A stretch of 10,363 nt of DNA from Clostridiales bacterium UBA1381 (GCA_002305435.1 DBQZ01000011.1:10964-21326); one strand, 5' to 3'; numbered from the stretch's first letter, positions 1-6,598 are shown. A program made the numbers and translations. Notes: generated from the letters alone by a model not told the origin.

Positions 1-1520
1 GGCAGGCTGTCGCGTTTTCCGGCGAGCATTTCCAAAGCGGCTATTATGCGGGGACGCGTGGAATCCGGCTCGATAACATCGTCTACATAGCCTCTTTTAG
101 CCGCCTCGAACGGGGAAGCGAATTTATCTCTGTATTCCTGTATCTTTTCCTGTCTTGTAGCTATCGGGTCGCTGCTTGCTGCAATATCCTTCTTAAAGAT
201 GATATTTGCCGCCCCGTCAGGGCCCATTACCGCAATCTCAGCCGTAGGCCATGCAAATACCGCATCTGCTCCAACGTGCTTTGAGCTCATGGCGATATAC
301 GCTCCGCCGTAGGCCTTTCTTATAATGACGTTTATCTTCGGCACTGTCGCCTCGGAATAAGCGTACAAAAGCTTCGCACCGTGGCGGATTATGCCGCCCT
401 GCTCCTGCTCAACGCCCGGAAAATACCCCGGAACGTCTGTAAGAGTTACAAGCGGAATATTAAAGCTGTCGCAGAAGCGGATGAATCTTGCAGCCTTGTC
501 CGAGGAATTTATATCAAGCGAGCCTGCCATGAATTTGGGCTGGTTTGCAACTATGCCGACCACTCTGCCGTTCATTCTGGCAAAACCTATTATGATATTC
601 TTTGCAAAGCTCTCCTGTACCTCCAAGAAATCGCCGTTGTCAACAATTTCTGCAATTACCTCTTTCATATCGTAAGCCTTGTTAGCCTCGTCAGGTACTA
701 TCGAGGTGAGCTTTTCGGAAATTCTGTTTATATCGTCCGTCGGAATTTCCTCAGGCGCTGTTTCCAGATTGTTGGACGGCAGGAATGACAAAAGACGGCG
801 TATCTTTTCTATACACTCCTCGTCGTTTGCTGCCGTAAAGTGGGCAACACCGGACTTTGAAGCATGAACGGTCGAACCGCCCAGATCCGCTGCTGTAACC
901 TCTTCGCCGGTTACCGACTTAATTACCTGCGGCCCTGTTATAAACATCTGTGAAGTCTTGTCCACCATAAAGATGAAGTCCGTTATCGCCGGTGAATATA
1001 CCGCACCGCCTGCGCACGGGCCCATTATTACAGAAATCTGCGGAACTACGCCGGAATTTCTCGTGTTGCGGAAGAAAATCTCTCCGAAACCAGACAGGGC
1101 GTCAACACCCTCCTGTATTCTCGCTCCACCCGAATCGTTCATGCCGATTATCGGAGCGCCCATTTTTGCTGCCATATCCATGACCTTGCAGATCTTCTTT
1201 GCGTGCATCTCACCAAGCGAACCGCCTATCACGGTGAAATCCTGTGCATAAACGAATACCAGCCGTCCGTCAACCGTTCCGTAGCCGGTAACTACTCCCT
1301 CGCCCGGAGCTTCGACTTTGTCCATGCCAAATTCACTGCACCGGTGAGTAACGAAAGCGTCTACTTCCATAAAACTGCCCTCGTCCAGAAGCTTCAGTAT
1401 CCTTTCACGGGCAGTCAGCTTGCCGGAGTCGTGCTGTTTTTTGATCTTCGCTTCACCGCCGCCGTTTTCAATAACGCTCCTGCGGTACTGAAGCTCAGTT
1501 AATTTATCAACTGTTCCCAT
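1..1520 (-). CDS. Acyl-CoA carboxyltransferase subunit (MmdA/PccB type), 3' end beyond window
   Basis: This is the carboxyltransferase subunit of a biotin-dependent acyl-CoA carboxylase or decarboxylase; propionyl-CoA/methylmalonyl-CoA is the likely substrate pair. It moves CO2 between carboxybiotin and the acyl-CoA. About 506 codons are visible, reading MGTVDKLTEL at the start and LAGKRDSL at the edge. The family is about 510-520 residues, so only the tail is missing. Two crotonase-like halves are seen. The N-terminal half carries GGARIQEG (131-138) and GPCAGGAVYSPA (167-178). The C-terminal half carries GGAY (405-408) and ends in a conserved MGPDGAANIIF stretch. These glycine-rich loops form oxyanion holes that stabilise acyl-CoA and biotin enolates. 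The start follows a GGAGG site seven bases upstream. It has its own promoter at 1627-1655. Biotin carrier and membrane decarboxylase subunits, which would separate a soluble carboxylase from a sodium-pumping decarboxylase, would lie left of the window. The family is certain; the exact substrate is inferred. Confidence 0.93.
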   Translation of the reverse strand, partial: MGTVDKLTELQYRRSVIENGGGEAKIKKQHDSGKLTARERILKLLDEGSFMEVDAFVTHRCSEFGMDKVEAPGEGVVTGYGTVDGRLVFVYAQDFTVIGGSLGEMHAKKICKVMDMAAKMGAPIIGMNDSGGARIQEGVDALSGFGEIFFRNTRNSGVVPQISVIMGPCAGGAVYSPAITDFIFMVDKTSQMFITGPQVIKSVTGEEVTAADLGGSTVHASKSGVAHFTAANDEECIEKIRRLLSFLPSNNLETAPEEIPTDDINRISEKLTSIVPDEANKAYDMKEVIAEIVDNGDFLEVQESFAKNIIIGFARMNGRVVGIVANQPKFMAGSLDINSSDKAARFIRFCDSFNIPLVTLTDVPGYFPGVEQEQGGIIRHGAKLLYAYSEATVPKINVIIRKAYGGAYIAMSSKHVGADAVFAWPTAEIAVMGPDGAANIIFKKDIAASSDPIATRQEKIQEYRDKFASPFEAAKRGYVDDVIEPDSTRPRIIAALEMLAGKRDSL

Positions 1521-1543
1521 ATTCTGACCTCCATATTAAATTT

Positions 1544-1576
1544 GGCGGCCGCAGAGGATATTGTATATCCGCCGCC
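1544..1576 (-). promoter_or_regulatory. Hairpin in the leader of the carboxyltransferase gene
   Basis: The roughly 100-base leader between the promoter and the start codon holds two nested inverted repeats: GGATAT/ATATCC around a three-base loop (1556-1570), flanked by GGCGGC/GCCGCC (1544-1549 with 1571-1576). One arm has a six-base bulge. It is not followed by a T run, so it does not look like a terminator. It ends about ten bases before the ribosome binding site and could affect mRNA stability or translation. Function is unknown and I recognise no riboswitch class. Confidence 0.45.
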
Positions 1577-1626
1577 GGTCCGTTTTTTTAGAGAACGCCG
1601 TTTTTCGCATTGTTGCTCTACTCTAT

Positions 1627-1655
1627 ATTATAGCAAAATCTTCTACTAATATCAA
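1627..1655 (-). promoter_or_regulatory. Sigma-A promoter of the carboxyltransferase gene
   Basis: On the minus strand TTGATA (1650-1655) lies 17 bases before TATAAT (1627-1632), and TGC directly precedes the -10, giving an extended -10 element. Transcription would begin near 1620, leaving a leader of about 100 bases. The promoter sits in the gap between rluB and this gene, so the carboxyltransferase can be expressed independently of the genes upstream. Confidence 0.8.
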
Positions 1656-1733
1656 ATGTTTTTTCCAAATCCTCGCCAAAAAAACAATTGATATTTTCCT
1701 AACAATTTTGTCTATTATATACAAAACGCCGTT

Positions 1734-2459
1734 TTATATATTTTTCAGGTAGTTTACCTCATGTGCGGTAAGATACCGCCATCTGCCAAGCGGCAGATTC
1801 CCAAGCTCGAGTATGCCGACGCTTATGCGCTTCAGCGCTTCAACCCGGCAGCCAACGGCCTCGAACATACGGCGCACCTGACGGTTTTTGCCCTCGTGTA
1901 TCGTTATCTTTACTGTGCTTTTCCCTTTTTCGCCGTCTATCAGCTCGACTTCCGCCGGAGAAGTTACAAAGCCGTCATCAAGCCGCACCCCCGATCTCAG
2001 CCGCCTTACGCCAGCCGGTGTAAGCCCGCCGCTGATTGAGGCGATATACGTCTTATTCATATTAAACTTCGGATGCGATACCCTTTGGGCAAACTCCCCG
2101 TCATTCGTCAGAAGCAAAAGCCCCTCGGTATCATAGTCAAGCCTGCCCACCGGAAAGAGCCTTGCGTTTATCTCCCCTGCCACAAGATCCGTCACGGTCG
2201 GCCTGTCAAACTGGTCGCTTACTGTTGATACGTAGCCTGTCGGCTTATTAAGCATTATATAGTAGAGCTTTTTCGGCAGATGCACCGCCCTGCCGTCAAC
2301 CTCCACACGGTTTGCGCCGATTTCAACCTTAGTGCCAAGCTCCGTCACCTTTGCGCCGTCCACCCGTACCCTGCCGGCTGTTATAAGCTCCTCCGCCTTC
2401 CTGCGGGAAGTCACCCCGCACATTGCAATATATTTTTGCAGTCTTACAAACTCACCCAT
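1734..2459 (-). CDS. rluB: Ribosomal large subunit pseudouridine synthase, RsuA/RluB family
   Basis: This 241-residue enzyme isomerises a uridine to pseudouridine in rRNA; RluB acts on helix 89 region of 23S rRNA in characterised bacteria. An S4 RNA-binding domain occupies about residues 1-60 (VRLQKYIAMCGVTSRRKAEELI). The catalytic domain follows, with the motif GRLDYDTEGLLLL, where Asp108 is the expected nucleophile, and the family signature KNRQVRRMFEAVG at 191-203. Length is normal for RluB. The ATG is set by a strong AAGGAGG site about five bases upstream. It starts 21 bases after the carboxypeptidase stop codon, so the two are probably cotranscribed. No convincing terminator follows. RsuA, the 16S enzyme, is similar, and RluB is chosen because Clostridia commonly place rluB beside dac/spm genes. 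Substrate site is inferred from homology. Confidence 0.9.
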   Translation of the reverse strand: MGEFVRLQKYIAMCGVTSRRKAEELITAGRVRVDGAKVTELGTKVEIGANRVEVDGRAVHLPKKLYYIMLNKPTGYVSTVSDQFDRPTVTDLVAGEINARLFPVGRLDYDTEGLLLLTNDGEFAQRVSHPKFNMNKTYIASISGGLTPAGVRRLRSGVRLDDGFVTSPAEVELIDGEKGKSTVKITIHEGKNRQVRRMFEAVGCRVEALKRISVGILELGNLPLGRWRYLTAHEVNYLKNI

Positions 2460-2480
2460 GTTGACCTCCTTAGTATGTTA

Positions 2481-3614
2481 TTAAAATTTCAGCCATGATT
2501 CGGCAAGATAAGCAAACCAATCGCTCATCGTATACGCCGGCCAAAGCGTCTTTTCCGTATTTATATCCTGCTCGGAAACAATATTTACCTTTCCCACCTG
2601 TTCGCCGCCGTAGAATATCGCCGCATATCCCACCTTATCGCCGGCTTTCACGGGCCCTGCAAGATTCCTGAACATATGAACCTCGGTCACCGTATCAATC
2701 GTTGTATCCAAAGGCTCCGCTATCGCATACCCTTCCTCGGCGGTGAAATTGTACTCGGTACCGTCTATCGTTTCTGTTTTTAATACCTGCCCCTCGGCAA
2801 CGATATTTTTAGCTGTGTTATTCGCAAAGGCAAAATCCAAAAGCTTCATATGGTCGTTCCAGTCATCGGGGGCGTTTAGCGTAACGGCGATAAACGTCAT
2901 GCCGTTCCTTGTAGCAGAGCTTACAAGGCATCTGCCTGTGGCCTGCGTATAGCCGGTTTTTACCCCGGAACATCCCTCGTACATCTCCAAAAGCTTATTG
3001 TGGTTTACGAAATACTGTTCATCTGCCGGACGGTTTAAGACCGTGACCCTGCGCGCCCGTGTGCGGACTATATCGGCAAAAACATCGTTGTTCATCGCAT
3101 ATCTTGCTATCTTTGCCAGATCAAGAGCAGTCGTATAATGCCCCTCTGCGTCAAGGCCGCTGGGATTTTTGTATTGCGTATTCCGGGCTCCTGCCCTTTT
3201 TGCGGTTTCGTTCATCATAGAAACAAAGGTGTCCACATCACCACCCACCTGCTTTGCCACAAGCCATGCCGCATCATTGCCGGAATTTAAAAGCAGGCCG
3301 TAGAGCATCTCCTCCATCGTAAGCTGGTCGCCCGGATGAAGGTATGTCGAGGAACCTTCCTGAGCGGCGGATTCCTCGTCCATCGTTATTATTGAGTCAA
3401 GAGTACTGTTCTCAAGGGCGGTTATCGCCGTGGTTATTTTTGTTGTACTTGCCATTGAATGCTGCTGCTCGGCGTTGCGGTCGCATATCACCCGCCCTGT
3501 CGCTGCGTCTATTACAACCGCACATTCGGCCGATATATCAACTCCCGCATATGCCGGGACTGCAAACATAACCGCAGCACCTATTATGCAGGCGGCAAAT
3601 ATGGTCTTTTTCAT
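2481..3614 (-). CDS. D-alanyl-D-alanine carboxypeptidase (PBP5/DacF-like)
   Basis: This secreted serine peptidase removes the terminal D-Ala from peptidoglycan stem peptides, limiting cross-linking. From the chosen start it has 377 residues. A signal peptide spans about 1-23 (MKKTIF, hydrophobic core, AYA|G cleavage site). The peptidase S11 active-site motifs are all present and well spaced: Ser56-Thr-Thr-Lys59, Ser111-Gly-Asn113 and Lys219-Thr-Gly221. After residue 270 comes a PBP5 C-terminal beta domain (about 272-350), and the tail is rich in aromatic residues, fitting an amphipathic membrane anchor. An ATG at 3627-3629 would add five residues, but that codon overlaps the GGGAG ribosome binding site for the ATG at 3612-3614, so the shorter form is preferred. 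DacF or DacB homologues act in sporulation, and the neighbours spoIIM and rluB suit such a role, but a vegetative DacA role cannot be excluded. Confidence 0.92.
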   Translation of the reverse strand: MKKTIFAACIIGAAVMFAVPAYAGVDISAECAVVIDAATGRVICDRNAEQQHSMASTTKITTAITALENSTLDSIITMDEESAAQEGSSTYLHPGDQLTMEEMLYGLLLNSGNDAAWLVAKQVGGDVDTFVSMMNETAKRAGARNTQYKNPSGLDAEGHYTTALDLAKIARYAMNNDVFADIVRTRARRVTVLNRPADEQYFVNHNKLLEMYEGCSGVKTGYTQATGRCLVSSATRNGMTFIAVTLNAPDDWNDHMKLLDFAFANNTAKNIVAEGQVLKTETIDGTEYNFTAEEGYAIAEPLDTTIDTVTEVHMFRNLAGPVKAGDKVGYAAIFYGGEQVGKVNIVSEQDINTEKTLWPAYTMSDWFAYLAESWLKF

Positions 3615-3622
3615 GATATTCA

Positions 3623-3627
3623 CTCCC
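3623..3627 (-). promoter_or_regulatory. Ribosome binding site that decides the carboxypeptidase start
   Basis: GGGAG on the minus strand lies eight bases before the ATG at 3612-3614. The alternative in-frame ATG (3627-3629) has only A/T-rich sequence upstream and no Shine-Dalgarno match. The site therefore favours the MKKTIF start, which also gives a standard signal peptide. Confidence 0.75.
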
Positions 3628-3663
3628 ATATAAAATTTTTATGTATTTTTTTCAAAAAAATTC

Positions 3664-3692
3664 TTGACAAATCCCTATTTTAGTGCTATAAT
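3664..3692 (+). promoter_or_regulatory. Consensus sigma-A promoter of tRNA-Leu
   Basis: TTGACA (3664-3669) and TATAAT (3687-3692) are both exact consensus with a 17-base spacer, and TGC precedes the -10 to give an extended -10. Transcription should start near 3699, about 24 bases before the mature tRNA. Such strength fits a stable RNA gene. Confidence 0.92.
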
Positions 3693-3722
3693 AAATTTCG
3701 TTGTTACACAACATTATCTCTT

Positions 3723-3806
3723 GCGAGGGTGGCGGAATAGGCAGACGCGCACGTTTGAGGGGCGTGTGGTTTACCCGTGCCGGTTCAAGTCCGGTCTCTC
3801 GCACCA
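3723..3806 (+). tRNA. tRNA-Leu (anticodon GAG)
   Basis: This is a class II tRNA with a long variable arm. The acceptor stem pairs GCGAGGG (3723-3729) with CTCTCGC (3796-3802), including one G-U pair, followed by discriminator A and an encoded CCA (3804-3806). The D-arm has the leucine-typical TGGCGGAAT...GGCAGACGC pattern. The anticodon stem CACGT/GCGTG (3750-3754 with 3762-3766) encloses loop TTGAGGG, giving anticodon GAG at 3757-3759, which reads CUC and CUU. The variable arm spans about 3767-3778. The T-stem GCCGG/CCGGT encloses TTCAAGT (3784-3790). All arms fold without mismatch. It lies opposite in direction to its protein-coding neighbours. Confidence 0.97.
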
Positions 3807-3834
3807 AGACGTTCTTCGGAACGTCTTTTTTCTT
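3806..3834 (+). terminator. Intrinsic terminator of tRNA-Leu with UUCG tetraloop
   Basis: A nine-base-pair stem AAGACGTTC/GAACGTCTT (3806-3814 with 3819-3827) is closed by the very stable C(UUCG)G tetraloop and continues into a T-rich run. The stem starts at the last base of the encoded CCA, so there is almost no trailer between tRNA and terminator. Confidence 0.92.
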
Positions 3835-3918
3835 TGTCAAAAACATTTAGTATTATACCATATTATTGCCCTCTTGTCAAACAATTCCGGTAATAAATCA
3901 AAATTTTATCGATACCCG

Positions 3919-3948
3919 AAAAAAGAACCCGGCTCAGATACCGGGTTC
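3919..3948 (-). terminator. Intrinsic terminator overlapping the xerD stop codon
   Basis: On the minus strand an eight-base-pair stem GAACCCGG/CCGGGTTC (3941-3948 with 3925-3932) is followed directly by six T residues (3919-3924). The TGA stop of xerD (3934-3936) lies in the eight-base loop, so the last xerD codons form one stem arm. It should separate spoIIM-xerD from the tRNA and dac region. Confidence 0.9.
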
Positions 3949-4800
3949 CTTACTCGTTTTCATCACTGTTCTTGCATATATCTGGGTGGACGATATGTCC
4001 GCATGACCCATTACCTCCTGCACCATATGCAGATCCGCCCCCTTTTCCACCATATGCGCCGCCAGAGAATGTCTGAGCGTATGTGGGGTTATCGCCGTTT
4101 TTATCCCGGCACGGCTCTGGTACGTCTTTATCAGCTTCCAAAAGCCCTGTCGTGACATCCTCGCCCCGCCGCAGTTTACGAACAGAGCTTCCTGATTCCG
4201 GTCTGTGACGAACTTCCCCCGCGACAGCTCCAAATATTCCTTAAGCACCGCTTCAGCATGAGGCGAAAGGTTTATCACCCTTTCCCGTCTCTCCCCGACT
4301 ATTCTCAGAGTGGAAACGTCCTCCGAAACGTCGGAAACATCAAGCCCTAAAAGCTCCGATACTCGCATACCCGTGGAATAGAGTACCTCAAGCATCGCCT
4401 TGTCTCGTATGCCCTTAGCATCGTCTGAGGAAGGCGCCTCTAAAAGCTGTACCATTTCCTCACGTGTTAGTATCGCCGGTTTTTTCCGCTCCACATGCGG
4501 AGCCTCAAGGTTCACCGTTGGATTCTGCGTAAGCTCGTAAAACTGCACCATATAGATATAATACGATTTAAGCGCAGCCAAGGCTCGGGATATGCTTGAA
4601 TCCGCCTTGCCGTTTTCACGCATCCGCAGAAGATATGTAAGCACTACCGCAGGCGTCGCCTCGCCTACACCGCCTATGCCGGTTCTGTCAATATATGTAA
4701 CGTACTGTGTTATATCACGTTTGTACGATTCTACCGTATTTTTTGATTTATGCTTCTCCTTAAGCATAAAATCCGCATATTCGTCAATATGCGCTTTCAT
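3934..4800 (-). CDS. xerD: Tyrosine recombinase XerD-like, with a changed active-site residue
   Basis: Xer recombinases resolve chromosome dimers at dif during division. The 288-residue length is typical. An N-terminal SAM-like core-binding domain spans about 1-90 and the catalytic domain about 107-280. Aligned from memory with E. coli XerD, Arg146 (GMRVSEL), His240 and Arg243 (HTLRHS), His266 (MGHADIS) and nucleophile Tyr275 (TQIYARTV) are all present. The catalytic Lys normally found in the GKGNKER beta-hairpin is replaced: the segment reads GERRER, with Glu170 at the Lys position and one residue fewer. Arg171 or Arg172 might substitute. Start: ATG after GGGGG at normal spacing, with a promoter at 4847-4874. 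Location after spoIIM matches ripX (xerD) of Bacillus, which supports XerD over XerC or an element integrase. The stop lies inside a terminator hairpin. Confidence 0.88.
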   Translation of the reverse strand: MKAHIDEYADFMLKEKHKSKNTVESYKRDITQYVTYIDRTGIGGVGEATPAVVLTYLLRMRENGKADSSISRALAALKSYYIYMVQFYELTQNPTVNLEAPHVERKKPAILTREEMVQLLEAPSSDDAKGIRDKAMLEVLYSTGMRVSELLGLDVSDVSEDVSTLRIVGERRERVINLSPHAEAVLKEYLELSRGKFVTDRNQEALFVNCGGARMSRQGFWKLIKTYQSRAGIKTAITPHTLRHSLAAHMVEKGADLHMVQEVMGHADISSTQIYARTVMKTSKEPGI

Positions 4801-4846
4801 GAATATCCCCCCTGCATCGGTATGTCCGGTTTTCGCCGGTAAACCT

Positions 4847-4874
4847 ATTATACCACATTTTCACGATTTGTACA
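4847..4874 (-). promoter_or_regulatory. Candidate promoter of xerD
   Basis: In the 88-base gap between spoIIM and xerD the minus strand carries TGTACA (4869-4874), a 16-base spacer and TATAAT (4847-4852) preceded by TGG, an extended -10. Transcription would begin near 4840. The -35 matches consensus at four of six bases. A small CCGG...CCGG inverted repeat (4826-4838) lies in the leader. This suggests that xerD is expressed in growing cells independently of spoIIM. Confidence 0.65.
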
Positions 4875-4888
4875 CCCTTTTTTTCATT

Positions 4889-5443
4889 TTACAAAAAATA
4901 TCCTGCTATTTTTCTCATTATTGCAGATGTAACATAAGCATCCGTAAGAGCAGCGGCAGCAAAAAGTACGGCTCCTACGGCGCATTTTGCCAAAAACCTT
5001 CCCGGCTGACCGTTTTTCATCCGCTCCGCAGAAAGCGCATTGTAAAGACAAACCGTCCCAAACCAAATAACCGTCCCCAAAAGCAGCACGTTTTTCGGCA
5101 TTACCGCAAGTATTATCAACCCTCCCTTAACTCCGAATGCTCGGTAAAACATCACCGCCGCCGCTCCCGCCGAAAACCCCTTGACCATCCCGACCGCCGG
5201 CATAAGCACCACCCCCGCCCTTGTCCATGCTCCGGCAAAAAGAACAAGAAAAATTATCCCGTTCTGCATAAGCCCCGTTAAAAGCGTATCCCGTGCGTTT
5301 CCCTCCGACGAGAAAAAATCCAAAAGATACCCCTGCGCTGATGCTATGTCTGCCTTATTAACTGCGTATATTGCGCCAAATACCACCCCCGTTAAAAGGA
5401 ACAGGGACATTATCAAATATTTTTGCAGGTTTATGCGGCTCAT
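4889..5443 (-). CDS. spoIIM: Stage II sporulation protein M (SpoIIM)-like membrane protein
   Basis: SpoIIM belongs, with SpoIID and SpoIIP, to the DMP complex that remodels septal peptidoglycan and drives engulfment of the forespore. The chosen product has 184 residues and about five hydrophobic segments (roughly 8-29, 57-80, 83-104, 107-133, 151-172). The segment VMPKNVLLLGTVIWFG (114-129) corresponds to the conserved MPxNxLL region of the SpoIIM/DUF95 family, and a Gly-rich GMVKGFSAGAA stretch (85-95) precedes it, also family-like. The start at ATG 5441-5443 is set by AAAGGAAG seven bases upstream. A longer reading from a GTG at 5521 adds 26 polar residues with no ribosome binding site and is rejected. 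The xerD neighbour downstream matches the Bacillus spoIIM-ripX order and strongly supports the call. A candidate sigma-E-like promoter lies upstream. Confidence 0.85.
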   Translation of the reverse strand: MSRINLQKYLIMSLFLLTGVVFGAIYAVNKADIASAQGYLLDFFSSEGNARDTLLTGLMQNGIIFLVLFAGAWTRAGVVLMPAVGMVKGFSAGAAAVMFYRAFGVKGGLIILAVMPKNVLLLGTVIWFGTVCLYNALSAERMKNGQPGRFLAKCAVGAVLFAAAALTDAYVTSAIMRKIAGYFL

Positions 5444-5450
5444 ACGTACT

Positions 5451-5458
5451 CTTCCTTT
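5451..5458 (-). promoter_or_regulatory. Ribosome binding site that decides the spoIIM start
   Basis: AAAGGAAG on the minus strand ends seven bases before the ATG at 5441-5443. It supports the MSRINLQKYL start, which puts the first membrane segment near the N-terminus as in other SpoIIM proteins. Confidence 0.7.
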
Positions 5459-5478
5459 CACTTTGTGCTGTCTTGTAC

Positions 5479-5507
5479 ATTCTATTCCCACGCCCGGCTC
5501 ACTATGA
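5479..5507 (-). promoter_or_regulatory. Candidate sigma-E-like promoter of spoIIM
   Basis: On the minus strand TCATAGT (5501-5507), a 14-base spacer and AATAGAAT (5479-5486) resemble the mother-cell sigma-E pattern (ATA-containing -35, CATACAAT-like -10, spacer of 14-15). It lies about 35 bases before the start codon. Bacillus spoIIM is sigma-E dependent, which makes the match plausible, but both boxes are imperfect. Confidence 0.35.
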
Positions 5508-5541
5508 TAGGTTTTTTCCACAATATTATACGGAAAAACGA

Positions 5542-5570
5542 TTTACATTTGCCGATTTTTATGATAAAAT
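5542..5570 (+). promoter_or_regulatory. Sigma-A promoter of the aldo/keto reductase unit
   Basis: TTTACA (5542-5547), a 17-base spacer and TAAAAT (5565-5570), with TGA before the -10 as an extended element. Each hexamer differs from consensus at one base. Transcription near 5577 would leave a leader of about 29 bases that carries the AGAGG ribosome binding site. It diverges from spoIIM. Confidence 0.75.
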
Positions 5571-5605
5571 ATAAGTGATATACAACGGAAAGAGAGGTTT
5601 TATTC

Positions 5606-6595
5606 ATGAGTTACATACCTAACAGCGACAGATACAAGAATATGCTCTACAATCGCTGCGGGCGCAGCGGCCTTATGCTCCCCGCTTTCTCCTTGGGATT
5701 GTGGCACAATTTCGGCAGCCGTGACAATTACGACAACATGGCAGCTATGGCGAAAACTGCCTTTGATTTAGGTATTACGCACTTCGACTTGGCGAACAAC
5801 TACGGCCCCTACCCCGGCTCAGCTGAGGAAAATTTCGGCCGCATATTAAAGCGTGAATTTGACGGGTTTCGTGACGAGCTGATAATCTCCACAAAAGCCG
5901 GATACGATATGTGGGAGGGGCCTTACGGCAATTGGGGCAGCAAGAAATACCTCGTTGCAAGCCTTGACCAGAGCTTAAAGCGCATGGGACTTGATTACGT
6001 GGATATTTTCTATCACCACCGTCCCGACCCCAACACGCCTATAGAAGAAACAGCAGCCGCCCTTGACCTCCTCGTTCGTCAGGGGAAGGCGCTCTACGTT
6101 GGTATTTCCAACTACAGCCCCGAACAGACGCAGAAAATGGCAGCTGCGATGCGTTCGCTCGGCACGCCGCTTTTGATTCACCAGATGCGCTACAATATGT
6201 TTGAACGCAAGCCCGAAGCGGGACTTTTCGATACTCTCGAGTATGAGGGTATGGGTTCTATAGCGTTCTGCCCGCTTGCTCAGGGACTGCTCACGAATAA
6301 ATATCTCCATGGTATACCAGCGGATTCAAGAGCTACAAAATCGGTATTCCTCACACCCGACAGAATACAGTCGGAAGAGATAAATAAGTCTGCAAAATTA
6401 AATGAAATGGCAGAAGGAAGAGGTCAGTCGCTTGCGCAGATGGCATGTGCATGGAACTTAAGAAGAGGCCGCCTTACGAGCGTCATCCTCGGAGCAAGCC
6501 GTCCTTCCCAGATAGAAGAAAACGTAAAGGCTCTTGACAATTTCGATTTCACAGATGACGAGCTGGCTGAAATTGATAAGATTCTTGCTGAATAA
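5606..6595 (+). CDS. Aldo/keto reductase, YghZ/Gpr type (L-glyceraldehyde 3-phosphate reductase family)
   Basis: This NADPH-dependent cytosolic reductase belongs to the AKR family closest to E. coli YghZ (Gpr), which reduces L-glyceraldehyde 3-phosphate and methylglyoxal. The 329 residues begin with a YghZ-like RYxxMxYxRCGxSGL segment. The catalytic tetrad is Asp61, Tyr66 (FDLANNYGP), Lys97 (STKAGYDMW) and His138 (DIFYHHR). Further family matches are GKALYVGISNYSPE and PLAQGLLTNKYL, and a C-terminal GASRPSQIEENVKAL nucleotide-binding segment. E. coli Gpr is about 346 residues; this one ends soon after that segment. Start follows AGAGG at eight bases. The next gene begins three bases after the stop, indicating an operon. 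From about 6320 to the end the gene uses AGA for Arg and A-ending codons more than its first two-thirds do. The physiological substrate is not certain. Confidence 0.93.
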   Translation: MSYIPNSDRYKNMLYNRCGRSGLMLPAFSLGLWHNFGSRDNYDNMAAMAKTAFDLGITHFDLANNYGPYPGSAEENFGRILKREFDGFRDELIISTKAGYDMWEGPYGNWGSKKYLVASLDQSLKRMGLDYVDIFYHHRPDPNTPIEETAAALDLLVRQGKALYVGISNYSPEQTQKMAAAMRSLGTPLLIHQMRYNMFERKPEAGLFDTLEYEGMGSIAFCPLAQGLLTNKYLHGIPADSRATKSVFLTPDRIQSEEINKSAKLNEMAEGRGQSLAQMACAWNLRRGRLTSVILGASRPSQIEENVKALDNFDFTDDELAEIDKILAE

Positions 6596-6598
6596 TAT

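Noticed and set aside
391..1502. Several plus-strand open frames in the first 1.5 kb
   Set aside because: They lie antisense to a clearly coding carboxyltransferase frame with conserved motifs.
1717..1741. AT-rich inverted repeat at the end of rluB as a terminator
   Set aside because: The pairing is nearly all A-T with a mismatch, and no T run follows on the minus strand.
3630..3722. A promoter for the carboxypeptidase gene on the minus strand
   Set aside because: TTGTCA and TTGAAA occur, but no -10 at proper spacing leaves a start upstream of the ribosome binding site, and no sporulation-type pattern fits. A promoter must be here, but I cannot place it.
3723..3846. Tyrosine recombinase next to a tRNA as a sign of an integrated element
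   Set aside because: The recombinase is a full-length XerD in its usual spoIIM context, no direct repeat of the tRNA end was noticed, and no element genes are present.
3652..3846. Short open frames across the tRNA region
   Set aside because: They read through the tRNA and its promoter and have no ribosome binding site; they are chance frames.
5444..5521. N-terminal extension of spoIIM from a GTG
   Set aside because: It lacks a Shine-Dalgarno match, adds polar sequence unlike the family, and covers the likely promoter region.
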